Positions 16,255-25,035 of a stretch of 64,000 nt of DNA are shown here, in pieces. The first letter of the stretch is position 1; each line of letters begins with the position of its first letter. Source of the DNA: Opitutaceae bacterium (GTDB lineage: Bacteria; Verrucomicrobiota; Verrucomicrobiia; Opitutales; Opitutaceae). The position numbers and the translations under genes were made by a program. The notes below the pieces were generated by a model. That model was not told where the DNA came from. It was given only the letters and a program-made list of their open reading frames with translations, and made no database searches. The DNA lies in NCBI GenBank assembly GCA_041395105.1, contig JAWLBB010000002.1:806001-870000 (forward strand), given 5' to 3'.

Positions 16255-18423
16255 ATGGCCTGGCCCAAAGAAACCAAGTTCCTCGGTAAACGAACCACCC
16301 GAATCGATGGCATCGCCAAAGTGACCGGGACCGCCAAATACTCGTCCGACGTCCAACCGGAGGGCTGGCTCTTCGGGATGATTCTCCGCTCGAAATGGCC
16401 CGCCGCCCTCATCCAGTCGATCGATCTCGATAAGGCGCGAAAACACCCCGGCATCAAAGCCGCCATCCTGATCCGCGAAGGCAGCCGGAACATCCGGTAT
16501 TACGGGGAAGAACTTGCCGCCGTGGCCGGTGTGTCCAAACAGGCCTGCCTCGACGCGCTCCAATTGATCCGGGTCAAGGCCAACTCTCAGCCCTTCGTGG
16601 TCAATGAGGGGGTCGCGATGGCGGAGGGCGCCCCAAAGGTCTTTGAAGGCGAATCAAACGTCGGCGAGGCCACGCTGGAGCAAAGGGGCGATCCCGATGC
16701 AGCCTTTGCCGCCGCGCATACCGTGGTTGAGGGCTTCTTCTCCACCCAGATCCAACTCCACCACCCCCTTGAAACCCACGGGACCACCGCGGACTTCCGA
16801 TCGGACGAGCTGACTTCCTGGGCTTCGACCCAGGGCATCTTCAGCGTCCGCGATGGCTTGGCCGACGCCCTCGAAATTCCTCAGAACAAAGTCCGGGTGA
16901 TCAGCGATTTCATGGGAGGCGGCTTCGGAGCCAAGTTCGGAGCCGGAGTCGAGGGAGTCGTCGCCGCCCGTCTCTCCAAGGAAGCCGGCGCTCCGGTCAA
17001 GCTGATGTTGACCCGGTTCGACGAAGCCCTCGCCGTCGGCAATCGACCCTCATCGTTCCAGCGGATCCGGCTCGGCTCTGACCACGAGGGCAAGCTGACC
17101 GCCTTCGACATGGATTCGTTCGGCTCCGCCGGCTACGCCAGCGGTGGCGAGACCGCCGGCGGTGGAGGGGGGGCCGGTTTTCCCGCGCCCTATATCTACC
17201 CGATCGAAAACGTCCGGGTCAAACAGGCCGGCGTGGCCATCAATGCGGGCTCCGCGCGCGCCTTCCGCGCACCCGGCCACCCCCAGGCCTCGTTCGGGAT
17301 GGAATCCGTCCTCGATCAGCTGGCCGCCAGCCTTGGCATGGATCCGCTCGAGATCCGCTTGAGAAACGATCCCTCCGAAACCCGCCGCAAGGAGTACAAA
17401 CTGGCGGCCGAGAAAATCGACTGGGCCGGCAAATGGCATCCGCCCGGTAAGACTCCCGGACCGATCAAGTCGGGACTCGGCTGTGCCGGAGCCACCTGGG
17501 GAGGAGGAGGGGGAGGAACCAAGGCCGAGGCCATCGTCAACTCGGACGGCACGGTCGAGATTCACTGCGGCACGCAGGATCTGGGTACAGGGACCAAGAC
17601 ACTCATCGCGGTCATCGCCGCCGAACTCTTCGGTCTCGAACCGACCGATATCATCGTCCGGATCGGCGACACCCGCTTCCCCCCGTCCGGTGGAAGCGGA
17701 GGCAGCACAACCGCCGCCTCGGTCTCGCCCGCCATCTACGACCTCTGCCAGAACGTGATCGCCGAGCTCGAGAAGGTCAGCGGTCTGGAGGATGTCCGCG
17801 GAACCAGCTGGAAGGCCGCTTGCCGCAAGATCGGCATCAATCCCCTGACCGTTCAGGGTCAGTGGCAGAAGGGACTCTCCTCCTCCGGCGTCGGCGGTGT
17901 CCAGATGATCGAAGTCGACGTCGACACCGAAACGGGCTTCGTCCACGTCAGAAAAGTGGTCTGCGTTCAGGACTGCGGCCTCATCGTCAACAAGCTGACC
18001 TGCGAAAGCCAGGTCAACGGCGGCATCATCATGGGGCTAGGCTATGCCCTCTACGAAAACCGGGTGATGGACGATGCCACCGGCGTGGTCCTCAACCCCA
18101 ATTTCGAGACCTACAAGCTTCCCGGAGCGGCCGACATCCCGGATATTGAGATCTACCTCATCGACATGCCCGAGCGCGGCGTGATCGGCGTCGGTGAACC
18201 CGTCACCATCCCGACCGCCTCAGCCGTCGCCAATGCCGTCGCCAATGCCATCGGTGTACGGGTGGACAGCCTGCCGATCACCCCCGACAAGGTCCTCGCC
18301 GCCCTCGGCAAGGTGCCCAACCGGACTCCCGAACTGGCCCGCGCCGCCTCGCAGAGACTCTTCGAATCCTTCAATCGGATTTCCCTTTCTCCCTTCGCCC
18401 AAGACAAGGTTCTTCCCGTATGA
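16255..18423 (+). CDS. Molybdopterin-binding catalytic subunit of a xanthine dehydrogenase-family enzyme (PaoC-like)
   Basis: 722 aa from ATG 16255 (MAWPKETKFLGK). It contains the aldehyde oxidase/xanthine dehydrogenase hammerhead domain (RIDGIAKVTGTAKYSSDV), Mo-cofactor-binding segments (DFMGGGFGAKFG, AFRAPGHPQASFGMES, HCGTQDLGTGTKT) and the catalytic base Glu648 in GVGEPVTIPTAS. It has no signal peptide of its own, so co-export with the TAT-bearing subunit is expected. The gene order 2Fe-2S, Mo, FAD differs from E. coli paoABC (2Fe-2S, FAD, Mo). The stop overlaps the FAD-subunit start (ATGA). Physiological substrate is not predictable. Confidence 0.92.
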   Translation: MAWPKETKFLGKRTTRIDGIAKVTGTAKYSSDVQPEGWLFGMILRSKWPAALIQSIDLDKARKHPGIKAAILIREGSRNIRYYGEELAAVAGVSKQACLDALQLIRVKANSQPFVVNEGVAMAEGAPKVFEGESNVGEATLEQRGDPDAAFAAAHTVVEGFFSTQIQLHHPLETHGTTADFRSDELTSWASTQGIFSVRDGLADALEIPQNKVRVISDFMGGGFGAKFGAGVEGVVAARLSKEAGAPVKLMLTRFDEALAVGNRPSSFQRIRLGSDHEGKLTAFDMDSFGSAGYASGGETAGGGGGAGFPAPYIYPIENVRVKQAGVAINAGSARAFRAPGHPQASFGMESVLDQLAASLGMDPLEIRLRNDPSETRRKEYKLAAEKIDWAGKWHPPGKTPGPIKSGLGCAGATWGGGGGGTKAEAIVNSDGTVEIHCGTQDLGTGTKTLIAVIAAELFGLEPTDIIVRIGDTRFPPSGGSGGSTTAASVSPAIYDLCQNVIAELEKVSGLEDVRGTSWKAACRKIGINPLTVQGQWQKGLSSSGVGGVQMIEVDVDTETGFVHVRKVVCVQDCGLIVNKLTCESQVNGGIIMGLGYALYENRVMDDATGVVLNPNFETYKLPGAADIPDIEIYLIDMPERGVIGVGEPVTIPTASAVANAVANAIGVRVDSLPITPDKVLAALGKVPNRTPELARAASQRLFESFNRISLSPFAQDKVLPV

Positions 18424-19382
18424 AACCCTTCGCCTACGTATCTGCCCAAAGCCCCGAATCGGCACCCGAAATGGTCCGCGACAAAGGGGCCTGGCTCGCC
18501 GGAGGCATCGACCTCCTCGGCCTCCTCAAGGAATCGTTGATCGAGAAAACGACTCTCGTGAACGTCAAGGGACTGCCGGGCACGAATGCGATCACTCCCG
18601 GTCAGGCCGCCTGGACAATCGGCGCCAATACGACCATCGCCACGATCGCCGCCCATCCCGGTATCCGGAAGACCTTCCCGGGACTGGCCGAGGCCGCCGC
18701 CGAAGTGGCCTCCCCCCAGATCCGCAATGTTTCCACTCTCGCGGGCAACCTCGCCCAACATTCCCGCTGCTGGTATTATCGGCACCGCGATGTCAAATGC
18801 CTCAAGAACGGCGGACCCACCTGCTACGCCCGAACCGGCGAGAACAAATACCACAGCCTCTTCAGCGGAAATCCCTGCATCAGCCCCGTCGTCTCCAATC
18901 TGGCCACCGCCCTCTCCGCCTTCGATGCCACCGTCGTCCTCTGGCGCCGTAATAAGGAAATCAGCCTGACCATGGCGGAACTCTACGAAAACGCCTGGAC
19001 CAATCCCCTCGCCCACCATTCCCTTCGAGACGACGACCTGATCCTGCGCGTATCCATCCCGACCGACCGGACACACAGCGCCTATCTGCAGGCGAGTGAG
19101 CGAAGCGATTTCGACTGGGCCCTGGTCAGTTGCGCGGCCGCCGCCCGATTGGACTCCGGTCGCCTGAGCGATTGCCGGGTCGTCCTCGGCGCCGTCGCGC
19201 CTGTTCCCTACGAGAACGAAGAGGTGAACAGCTTTCTCAACGACAGGATCCTCGACCAAGCGACCGCCACGGAAGCCGCCGACCTGCTCCTGGCCCCGGC
19301 TGAACCGCTGGAGCACAATGGCTACAAGATCCCTCTGGCCAAGGCCCTCGTCCGCCGAACCCTCCTCCAACTCAATCACTGA
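18420..19382 (+). CDS. FAD-binding subunit of a molybdenum hydroxylase (PaoB-like), probable 4Fe-4S site
   Basis: 320 aa. FAD-binding_5 features: WLAGGIDLLGLLKE near the N-terminus and PQIRNVSTLAGNLAQHSRC in the middle; the CO dehydrogenase flavoprotein C-terminal domain follows. The insert after NLAQHSRC has four cysteines (C-W-Y-Y-R-H-R-D-V-K-C, GGPTCYAR, FSGNPC), a pattern like the extra [4Fe-4S] cluster of PaoB and 4-hydroxybenzoyl-CoA reductase beta. Coordinated to the 2Fe-2S and Mo subunits, it passes electrons to an unknown acceptor. It is the last gene of the operon. Confidence 0.9.
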   Translation: MKPFAYVSAQSPESAPEMVRDKGAWLAGGIDLLGLLKESLIEKTTLVNVKGLPGTNAITPGQAAWTIGANTTIATIAAHPGIRKTFPGLAEAAAEVASPQIRNVSTLAGNLAQHSRCWYYRHRDVKCLKNGGPTCYARTGENKYHSLFSGNPCISPVVSNLATALSAFDATVVLWRRNKEISLTMAELYENAWTNPLAHHSLRDDDLILRVSIPTDRTHSAYLQASERSDFDWALVSCAAAARLDSGRLSDCRVVLGAVAPVPYENEEVNSFLNDRILDQATATEAADLLLAPAEPLEHNGYKIPLAKALVRRTLLQLNH

Positions 19383-19414
19383 CCACCATCCTCTCCCCAG
19401 GAGTGCCGCCGACT

Positions 19415-19438
19415 GTAGGAGAGGCTTTACGCCTCGAT
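19415..19438 (+). repeat. Palindromic repeat family A, single copy A2
   Basis: An exact 24-base match to copy A1 in the gap after the hydroxylase operon. Nothing else is seen between 19383 and 19559. Confidence 0.85.
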
Positions 19439-19559
19439 TCCGAAGACCAACCGGCCTCTATCCGCCACTCCTTTGATTCTTCCGTTCTTTGTAGTTCTCC
19501 ACCACCCCGGGAATCCTTCCCGTCACGAACTCAAGCCCCTTCCGAAGCCTTCACCGACC

Positions 19560-19766
19560 ATGCCAGACACACCATGCAGACACCTCCGGACGAAGAAACT
19601 CTACGTCCCTTCCCTGAGCGCGGAAGCCCTTCAGGAAAAGCAACAGGCCGGGGCCTCGGCCCATTGCTGGTGCAACAAGACCATGACAGAAATCGGTTTC
19701 GACGACAAACGGGTCAGCGTCGCGACGTGTTCCCGGTCCGACCGGGATTGCTACAGGGAATCCTGA
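19560..19766 (+). CDS. Small cysteine-rich protein of unknown function
   Basis: 68 aa from ATG 19560 (MPDTPCRHLRTKKLYVPSL). It contains five cysteines: C6, a CWC motif in the middle (SAHCWCNKTMTEIG), and two near the end (TCSRSDRDCY). The CxC plus spaced cysteines suggest a small metal-binding (zinc or Fe) protein, although no named domain is recognised. It is too composition-typical and its charged/Cys pattern too regular to be an obvious shadow of another gene, and no other gene occupies this stretch. It precedes the methyltransferase gene by 31 bp, so the two may be co-transcribed. Function unknown. Confidence 0.55.
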   Translation: MPDTPCRHLRTKKLYVPSLSAEALQEKQQAGASAHCWCNKTMTEIGFDDKRVSVATCSRSDRDCYRES

Positions 19767-19797
19767 AGCCGCTTTCGCCTTCAATCCCGCATTAAGG

Positions 19798-20628
19798 TTG
19801 AGCGACGCAGACCCAGCCGACTGGTACGCGCACCCGCTCTATTACGACATCGTCTTCGATGGCGATACCGGGAAGGAGGCGGACTTCCTCGAAGCCGTCC
19901 TCAAGCACTACGGGCCGACAGCCAGGGGAGCCAAAGCCACCGTTCTCGAACCCGCCTGCGGCAGCGGACGACTCGTTCTCGAACTGGCCCGCCGCGGACA
20001 CCGGGTCGATGGGTTCGACCTCAGCCGACCAATGCTGCGCTACGCCCGCCTGCGGCAGCGCGCCCAGCCCCCCGCCATCCGGAACCGCATCTCCTTCCGC
20101 GAGGCCCGCATGCAGTCCTTCCGGCCAATGGCCAATCATTACGACCTGGCCCATTGCCTGCTCAGCACCTTCAAGTACCTGCTGACCGGGAAGGACGCCG
20201 CGGCCCACCTGCGCCGCATCGCCCGGGCCCTGAAACCGGGCGGCCTCTATGTCCTCGGAATCCATCTCGCCGATTACCGGAACCGCCGCCGCGACCACGA
20301 ACGCTGGGTCGGCGAACGCGACGGCATCCGGGTGACCTGCGACACCCGCACCGGCCCGCCCAACCCCCGGACTCGGATCGAACATCTGAGCAACCGGCTT
20401 CGCGTCCGCCGATCCGGTATCCGTAAAACGGAGACCATCACCACCCGCTGGACCTGCCGCACCTACGATGCCGGTCAATTGGGTGACCTGATCGCGTCCA
20501 TCCCGGAATTCGAGATCGCCGGATCCCACGACTTCACCCACCAACTCGCCATCCGCCGCCCCTTCGACGATTCCCAGGAAGACCTCGTCCTCGTCCTCCG
20601 CAAGCGGATCAAGAGGGAATTGTGCTGA
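19798..20628 (+). CDS. Class I SAM-dependent methyltransferase
   Basis: 276 aa from a TTG start at 19798, with AAGG just upstream; no ATG lies before the conserved region. Motif I is VLEPACGSGRLVLELARRG followed by the acidic end of beta 2 (VDGFDLS); later YDLAHCLLSTFKYL and ALKPGGLYVLGIHL match motifs post-I to III. The fold is typical of small-molecule methyltransferases. The substrate is unknown; the only neighbour on the same strand is the small Cys-rich protein. Confidence 0.82.
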   Translation: MSDADPADWYAHPLYYDIVFDGDTGKEADFLEAVLKHYGPTARGAKATVLEPACGSGRLVLELARRGHRVDGFDLSRPMLRYARLRQRAQPPAIRNRISFREARMQSFRPMANHYDLAHCLLSTFKYLLTGKDAAAHLRRIARALKPGGLYVLGIHLADYRNRRRDHERWVGERDGIRVTCDTRTGPPNPRTRIEHLSNRLRVRRSGIRKTETITTRWTCRTYDAGQLGDLIASIPEFEIAGSHDFTHQLAIRRPFDDSQEDLVLVLRKRIKRELC

Positions 20629-20683
20629 GTTAAGCCGATCCTTCGGCTCAGAACAGGCATTTTCAGCTCATTCATCTCGTGGA

Positions 20684-20749
20684 TGTAGTCGCCCCAGTCT
20701 CCTGGGGCGTTCCGACGTTGGTTCGCGGCAAGAGACTGCCGCGGCTACA
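20684..20749 (+). repeat. Nested-hairpin repeat family B, copy B2
   Basis: 66 bp beginning TGTAGTCGCCCC and ending GCGGCTACA, with the two inner hairpins GCCCCAGTCTCCTGGGGC and GCGGCAAGAGACTGCCGC. The gap 20629-20942 holds this element and no gene. Confidence 0.9.
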
Positions 20750-20942
20750 ACCCGTGACCCCTCTTGAACACTCCTTATCCCGGTGCCATTCACTCTTGAC
20801 CCCGCCGCGCCGTCCAATTCATGAACGCCGACACAACGGTGTTGCGCTACAAATCACGGAAAGGATCGAACACCCGCGCGACTGCAAAGGTTCCGTGAGT
20901 TACCTTCCTTTCTTCCCTTCTTCCTATCCTCCCCTCCTCTTC

Positions 20943-21290
20943 CTAGGGCCGATTGATCGTCAGCTCACACCCGTCCACTTCGTCGGCGATGATGTAGAAG
21001 AACAACTCCGCGGTCTCGCTGGTGTTCAGGATATGGTGAAAGGTTCCGGGATGCTGGATGAAGCAATCCCCGGGTCCGACCTCGAAGACGTCGTCGTTCC
21101 GCTCAACCCGCCCTTCTCCGGAGATGATGATGAAGAACTCGGTCATCTTTGAATGACTGTGGTGCGGGCAATTGTATTTGCCAGGCGCCACCACGGTGAA
21201 TTCCACATCGAAAGGGTGACGGTGCTTCTTCGAATATCCCAACGCCACCGACAGGTGCCGACGCTTCCGGTCGTAACGCCCATCCCCCAC
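20943..21290 (-). CDS. Cupin-domain protein, probably frameshifted at its 5' end
   Basis: The intact frame (115 aa from GTG 21290) is a single cupin barrel: APGKYNCPHHSHSKMTEFFI with the His/Glu metal-binding set, IISGEGRV, VGPGDCFIQHPGTFHH. A second frame upstream encodes MEPTKINLSEVPVQHQQWG from an ATG at 21340 and joins this one at a run of five G (minus strand; C5 at 21284-21288). One extra G would fuse them into a continuous 132-residue protein. So the GTG start is probably an artefact of an indel, in the genome or the assembly. Small-molecule binding or sensing is the usual role; substrate unknown. Confidence 0.75.
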   Translation of the reverse strand: MGDGRYDRKRRHLSVALGYSKKHRHPFDVEFTVVAPGKYNCPHHSHSKMTEFFIIISGEGRVERNDDVFEVGPGDCFIQHPGTFHHILNTSETAELFFYIIADEVDGCELTINRP

Positions 21291-21431
21291 TGCTGGTGCT
21301 GGACCGGCACTTCGCTCAGATTGATCTTGGTTGGTTCCATGACGGGACGATGCCCGGACGTCATTTCAGGTCAATCCGGGCTTCCCGTCCGTCCCGATCT
21401 GCCTTATGAATCACTGATCCCAAACCCACCC

Positions 21432-22730
21432 ATGAACCCTTCGCTTACCCGCCGCCAGTTCCTCAAGAATTCATCGGCCGCCGCCGCGGTCGCCGGCCTC
21501 TACGCCATGACGCCGAAAGCCCGCGCCCAATCGGACGACAGTCCGGATATCGTCCGCGTCGCCGCCATCGGCTGCGGGGGCAGGATGAGCACGGATCTGA
21601 AGAATTTCATCGAGGCCTGCACCCTCCTGGGCCTCCGGGCCGAAATCACCGCCCTGGCCGACGCCTTCCCCGACCAGACGGCCAGGACCGCGGACCGTTT
21701 CGGCGTCCCGGCCGGCCGCTGCTTTTTCGGGTTCGGCGCCTACCGTGAAGCCCTCAAGACCGATGCGGAATTCGTCCTCCTCGCTACCCCGCCCAACTTC
21801 CGTCCCCTCCACCTTGAGGCTGCCCTTGAGGCCGACAAACATGTCTTCATGGAGAAGCCGGTCGCGGTCGATCCCGCAGGCTGCCGCAAGGTGATCGAGC
21901 TCGGCGGCGTGGCCGAGCGAAAGCGTCTCGCCATCGTGGCCGGAACCCAGCGGCGCCACGAACTGAATTACCTGCAGAACGCCGCCCGGGTCCAGGCGGG
22001 TGCCATCGGCCAAATCCTTGGCGGAGCCGTCTACTGGAATGGCACCGTCCCGTGGATCTACGAACGACAGCCCGGATGGAGCGATGCCGAATACCTCGCC
22101 CGCAACTGGGTCAATTTCTGGGAAATGTCCGGCGACCACATCACCGAACAGCACGTCCACAACCTCGACGTGGCCAATTGGTTCATCGGCCGTCCCCCGG
22201 AGAGCGCCCTCGGCATGGGCGGCCGCGCACGCCGGGAATCCGGCAACCAATACGATTTCTTCAGCGTCGACTACGACTACGGAAACGGCGTCCACATCAA
22301 CAGCCAATGCCGGCAGATCTCCGGTTGCTACGACCGGGTCGGTGAATTCTTCCGCGGGACAAAGGGCGAGGTCCACGGCGGTGGCCGGATCACCGGACTC
22401 GACGTCCCCATTCCCGATTTCAAAGTCGCTTCCGAGAACGGGACCGTCCAGGAAATGGTCGATCTGATCAACAGCGTGATCGACGACCAGCCTCTGAACG
22501 AAGCCCGTCAGGTGGCGGAATCCACCGCCACCGCCATCATGGGCCGCCTCTCCGCCTATACCGGGGAAATCGTCCGCTGGAGCGACATGATGCTCAACCC
22601 GGAATCCGAGTTCTACTCGATCAGGGCCTTACCCGCCGCCGGAGATTTCGAAACCGGAACCGTCATCCTCCCACCGGAGAACACCGTCGCCCTGCCCGGC
22701 GACGGCGAGCCCATCCGCCGCAGAGGCTGA
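21432..22730 (+). CDS. Gfo/Idh/MocA family oxidoreductase with TAT signal
   Basis: 432 aa from ATG 21432 (MNPSLTRRQFLKNSS). The TAT motif RRQFLK and AVAGLYAM hydrophobic stretch predict export with NAD(P) bound. The Rossmann fold begins RVAAIGCGGRMSTDL, and the conserved family motif is HVFMEKPVAVDPAGC; GDHITEQHVHNLDVANW holds the likely catalytic/metal His residues of the C-terminal domain. Such TAT-exported dehydrogenases are numerous in Verrucomicrobiota and Planctomycetota and act on sugars or inositol-like compounds; the exact substrate is unknown. It is divergent from the cupin gene, 91 bp apart. Confidence 0.9.
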   Translation: MNPSLTRRQFLKNSSAAAAVAGLYAMTPKARAQSDDSPDIVRVAAIGCGGRMSTDLKNFIEACTLLGLRAEITALADAFPDQTARTADRFGVPAGRCFFGFGAYREALKTDAEFVLLATPPNFRPLHLEAALEADKHVFMEKPVAVDPAGCRKVIELGGVAERKRLAIVAGTQRRHELNYLQNAARVQAGAIGQILGGAVYWNGTVPWIYERQPGWSDAEYLARNWVNFWEMSGDHITEQHVHNLDVANWFIGRPPESALGMGGRARRESGNQYDFFSVDYDYGNGVHINSQCRQISGCYDRVGEFFRGTKGEVHGGGRITGLDVPIPDFKVASENGTVQEMVDLINSVIDDQPLNEARQVAESTATAIMGRLSAYTGEIVRWSDMMLNPESEFYSIRALPAAGDFETGTVILPPENTVALPGDGEPIRRRG

Positions 22731-22769
22731 GGGCGGAGACCCAGGAACACAGGTCAGAGATGGGCTGGG

Positions 22770-22835
22770 TGTAGGCGCCTGAGTCTCTTGAGGCGCTTCA
22801 AACCGGCTCCACGGCAAGAGACTGCCGTGGCTACA
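22770..22835 (+). repeat. Nested-hairpin repeat family B, copy B5
   Basis: 66 bp. Its left hairpin is GCGCCTGAGTCTCTTGAGGCGC and its right one ACGGCAAGAGACTGCCGT; base changes relative to other copies are compensated within each stem. Confidence 0.88.
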
Positions 22836-22857
22836 CTTCAGAACAGTCCCGCCGTCC

Positions 22858-24711
22858 CTACTTCGAATCGGCCGCCGTCTCGAGAATCCGGTAGATCCGC
22901 TCCACCATCGGCCGGGCGTCCTCGAGCAGGCCCGCCGCGATCAGCGCGTTGTCGAAGACCTGCTCGATGATCATCTGTGCCAGCTCCGGCTTGCTTTCGT
23001 GAACGTCGTTCAGACGCCGGATGAGGGTATGCCGCGGATTGATCTCGAGGTTCACCTTCAGCGGCATCTCCTCGTCCCGGTTCATCGCCCGCATCATCCG
23101 CCGCATCTGCGCGCTCATCATCTTGTCGGCATTGAGCGCCATGGCCGGACTGTCGACCAGCCGGGTGCTTCCGCTCACCTCCGCCACCTTGTCGCCGAGC
23201 CGGTCACGGATCCACAGGCAGAGCTTCTTCGTGGTGTCGGCGTCGAGACTCTCGCCTGCCGGCTCCGGGGTGTCCTCCAGCTTGAGATCGGACTGATCGA
23301 TAGCCACCAGCTTCTTCTCCCCGTATTCACGGAGATTGGACATGACGAAATCATCCACTGCTTCGTAAAGAAAGAGCACCTCCAGATTGCGGGCCTTGAA
23401 GGCTTCCAGATAGGGACCGCTCTCAAGCGCCGCACGGTTCGGGCCCAGCAGGTAATAGATCTCCTTCTGATCCTCCTTCATCCTCGAGACGTAATCGTCA
23501 AAGCTGGTCAGCTTCCCCTTCTCGGTCAGGGACGATTCGTAGCGCAGCAGCTTGGCGATCTTCTCCCGGTTCGCAAAGTCGGTGGCCGCCCCCTCCTTCA
23601 GGTAAACGGCAAATTCCTTGTAGAACTCGAGGTAGGCCTCCGACCGCTTCGAAGCCTCCTCATCGAGAAAGCGCAGAAAGCGACCGGTGATGACCCGGTT
23701 GAGCTTCTCGACCAGGCTGCTGTCCTGCATCGTCTCTCGCGAAATGTTCAGGGGAAGATCCTCGCTGTCGACCACCCCCTTGAGGAAACGCAGCCATTCG
23801 GGCAGCAGATTCTTCGGATGAGCGTCGATCTGGATCTTCCGGCAATAGAGTGCGACCGATGGATCCAGCCGCCCCATCCCGAAACGCTCGATATTATCCT
23901 TCGGTACGAAAAGAAGAGACTGGATGGCGAGAGGCGCATCAGCGCTGAAATGCAGACGGTAACGGGGCTCGTCAAAGGCGTTGGCCTGGAACTTGTAGAA
24001 CTCGGTGTATTCCTCGTCCTTGATTTCGTTCTTGTTCCGCAGCCAGAGCGCTTGGACCGTGTTGATCTTTTCCCCGTTCAGATTGATCGGGAACGGGACA
24101 AAACTTGAATACCGCCGGAGGATCTCCTTGATCCGGTCGGCCTTGGCGAACTCCTTCGATTCATCGTTCAGCTCGACCACGACCTTGGTGCCGCGCCGCT
24201 GTCCATCCGCCTCCTCGATCTCGTAGGAACCGGAACCGTCGCTCGTCCAGCAATGGCCCGTCCCTTCCAGGTGCCAGGAACGCGAGTAGACCTTGACCGT
24301 CTTGGCCACCATGAAGGCACTGTAGAAGCCCACCCCGAACTGGCCGATCAGGTTGGCGTTTTTTTCACCGCCTTCGGACAGAGCCTGGAGAAACTTCTTG
24401 GAGCCCGAGTGGGCGATCGTACCGAGATTCTCGACCAGATCGTCGTGACTCATCCCCAATCCGAAGTCCTGGATGGTGATCGTCTTGGCCGTGTCGTCGG
24501 TCGTGATGTTGATCTCGAGCTCGAGGCGATCGTCGAAGACTTCCTTCTCGGTCAACCGCAGATGCCGGAATTTCTCGAGAGCGTCGGAGGCATTCGAAAC
24601 CAGCTCCCGGACAAAGATCTCCTTGTCCGTGTAGAGCGAGTGGACGACGATGTTGAGGAGCTGCTTGATCTCAGCCTGGAATTCAAATCGTTCAGGTGTG
24701 GTTGTGCTCAT
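22858..24711 (-). CDS. htpG: Molecular chaperone HtpG (Hsp90)
   Basis: 617 aa from ATG 24711 (MSTTTPERFEFQAEIKQLL). N-terminal GHKL ATPase motifs: ELVSNASDALEK, DFGLGMSHDDLVENLG, IAHSGSKKFL and IGQFGVGFYSAFMVA. The middle domain (VPKDNIERFGMG, VDSEDLPLNISRETMQ) and the C-terminal dimerisation domain are of usual length. It folds client proteins in the cytosol in an ATP-dependent cycle. The gene stands alone between two family B repeats; no sigma-32-type promoter was identified with confidence. Confidence 0.97.
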   Translation of the reverse strand: MSTTTPERFEFQAEIKQLLNIVVHSLYTDKEIFVRELVSNASDALEKFRHLRLTEKEVFDDRLELEINITTDDTAKTITIQDFGLGMSHDDLVENLGTIAHSGSKKFLQALSEGGEKNANLIGQFGVGFYSAFMVAKTVKVYSRSWHLEGTGHCWTSDGSGSYEIEEADGQRRGTKVVVELNDESKEFAKADRIKEILRRYSSFVPFPINLNGEKINTVQALWLRNKNEIKDEEYTEFYKFQANAFDEPRYRLHFSADAPLAIQSLLFVPKDNIERFGMGRLDPSVALYCRKIQIDAHPKNLLPEWLRFLKGVVDSEDLPLNISRETMQDSSLVEKLNRVITGRFLRFLDEEASKRSEAYLEFYKEFAVYLKEGAATDFANREKIAKLLRYESSLTEKGKLTSFDDYVSRMKEDQKEIYYLLGPNRAALESGPYLEAFKARNLEVLFLYEAVDDFVMSNLREYGEKKLVAIDQSDLKLEDTPEPAGESLDADTTKKLCLWIRDRLGDKVAEVSGSTRLVDSPAMALNADKMMSAQMRRMMRAMNRDEEMPLKVNLEINPRHTLIRRLNDVHESKPELAQMIIEQVFDNALIAAGLLEDARPMVERIYRILETAADSK

Positions 24712-24823
24712 GATGGAAATTTTGGGAAAGTATCGTAATCGGTTAACCTGTAGCCCGAGACCCCGATCGCGCAAGTCGGAATCTCACCCGAAGGGGTCGT
24801 TTCTTGTTCGTTCATCTGTCTGG

Positions 24824-24889
24824 TGTAGTCGCCCCAGTCTCTTGGGGCGGTTCGACATGGATATGCGGCAAGAGACTGCCGCGGCTACA
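24824..24889 (+). repeat. Nested-hairpin repeat family B, copy B3
   Basis: 66 bp with hairpins GCCCCAGTCTCTTGGGGC and GCGGCAAGAGACTGCCGC. Flanking bases are also shared with copy B4 (GTCTGG before; a TCTCGTGAT-type tail after). The gap 24712-25035 holds only this. Confidence 0.9.
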
Positions 24890-25035
24890 TCTCGTGATCC
24901 CTCCTGAATACCCCTCATCGATGCCATCCCCACCCGACTCGCCCATCCCCACCCGATTCGCCATAGCTGGGCGTGGCCGCCGGGCGCGCCTCCTCAAAGA
25001 ATCCATCCATCCCCATTCCCCCCGTGCCGCTCGCC

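Noticed and set aside
20684..20749. Family B as part of a CRISPR array
   Set aside because: Copies are kilobases apart, in both orientations, with no regular spacers and no cas genes.
22999..24108. Plus-strand open frame of 369 codons
   Set aside because: Antisense to htpG, which is intact.
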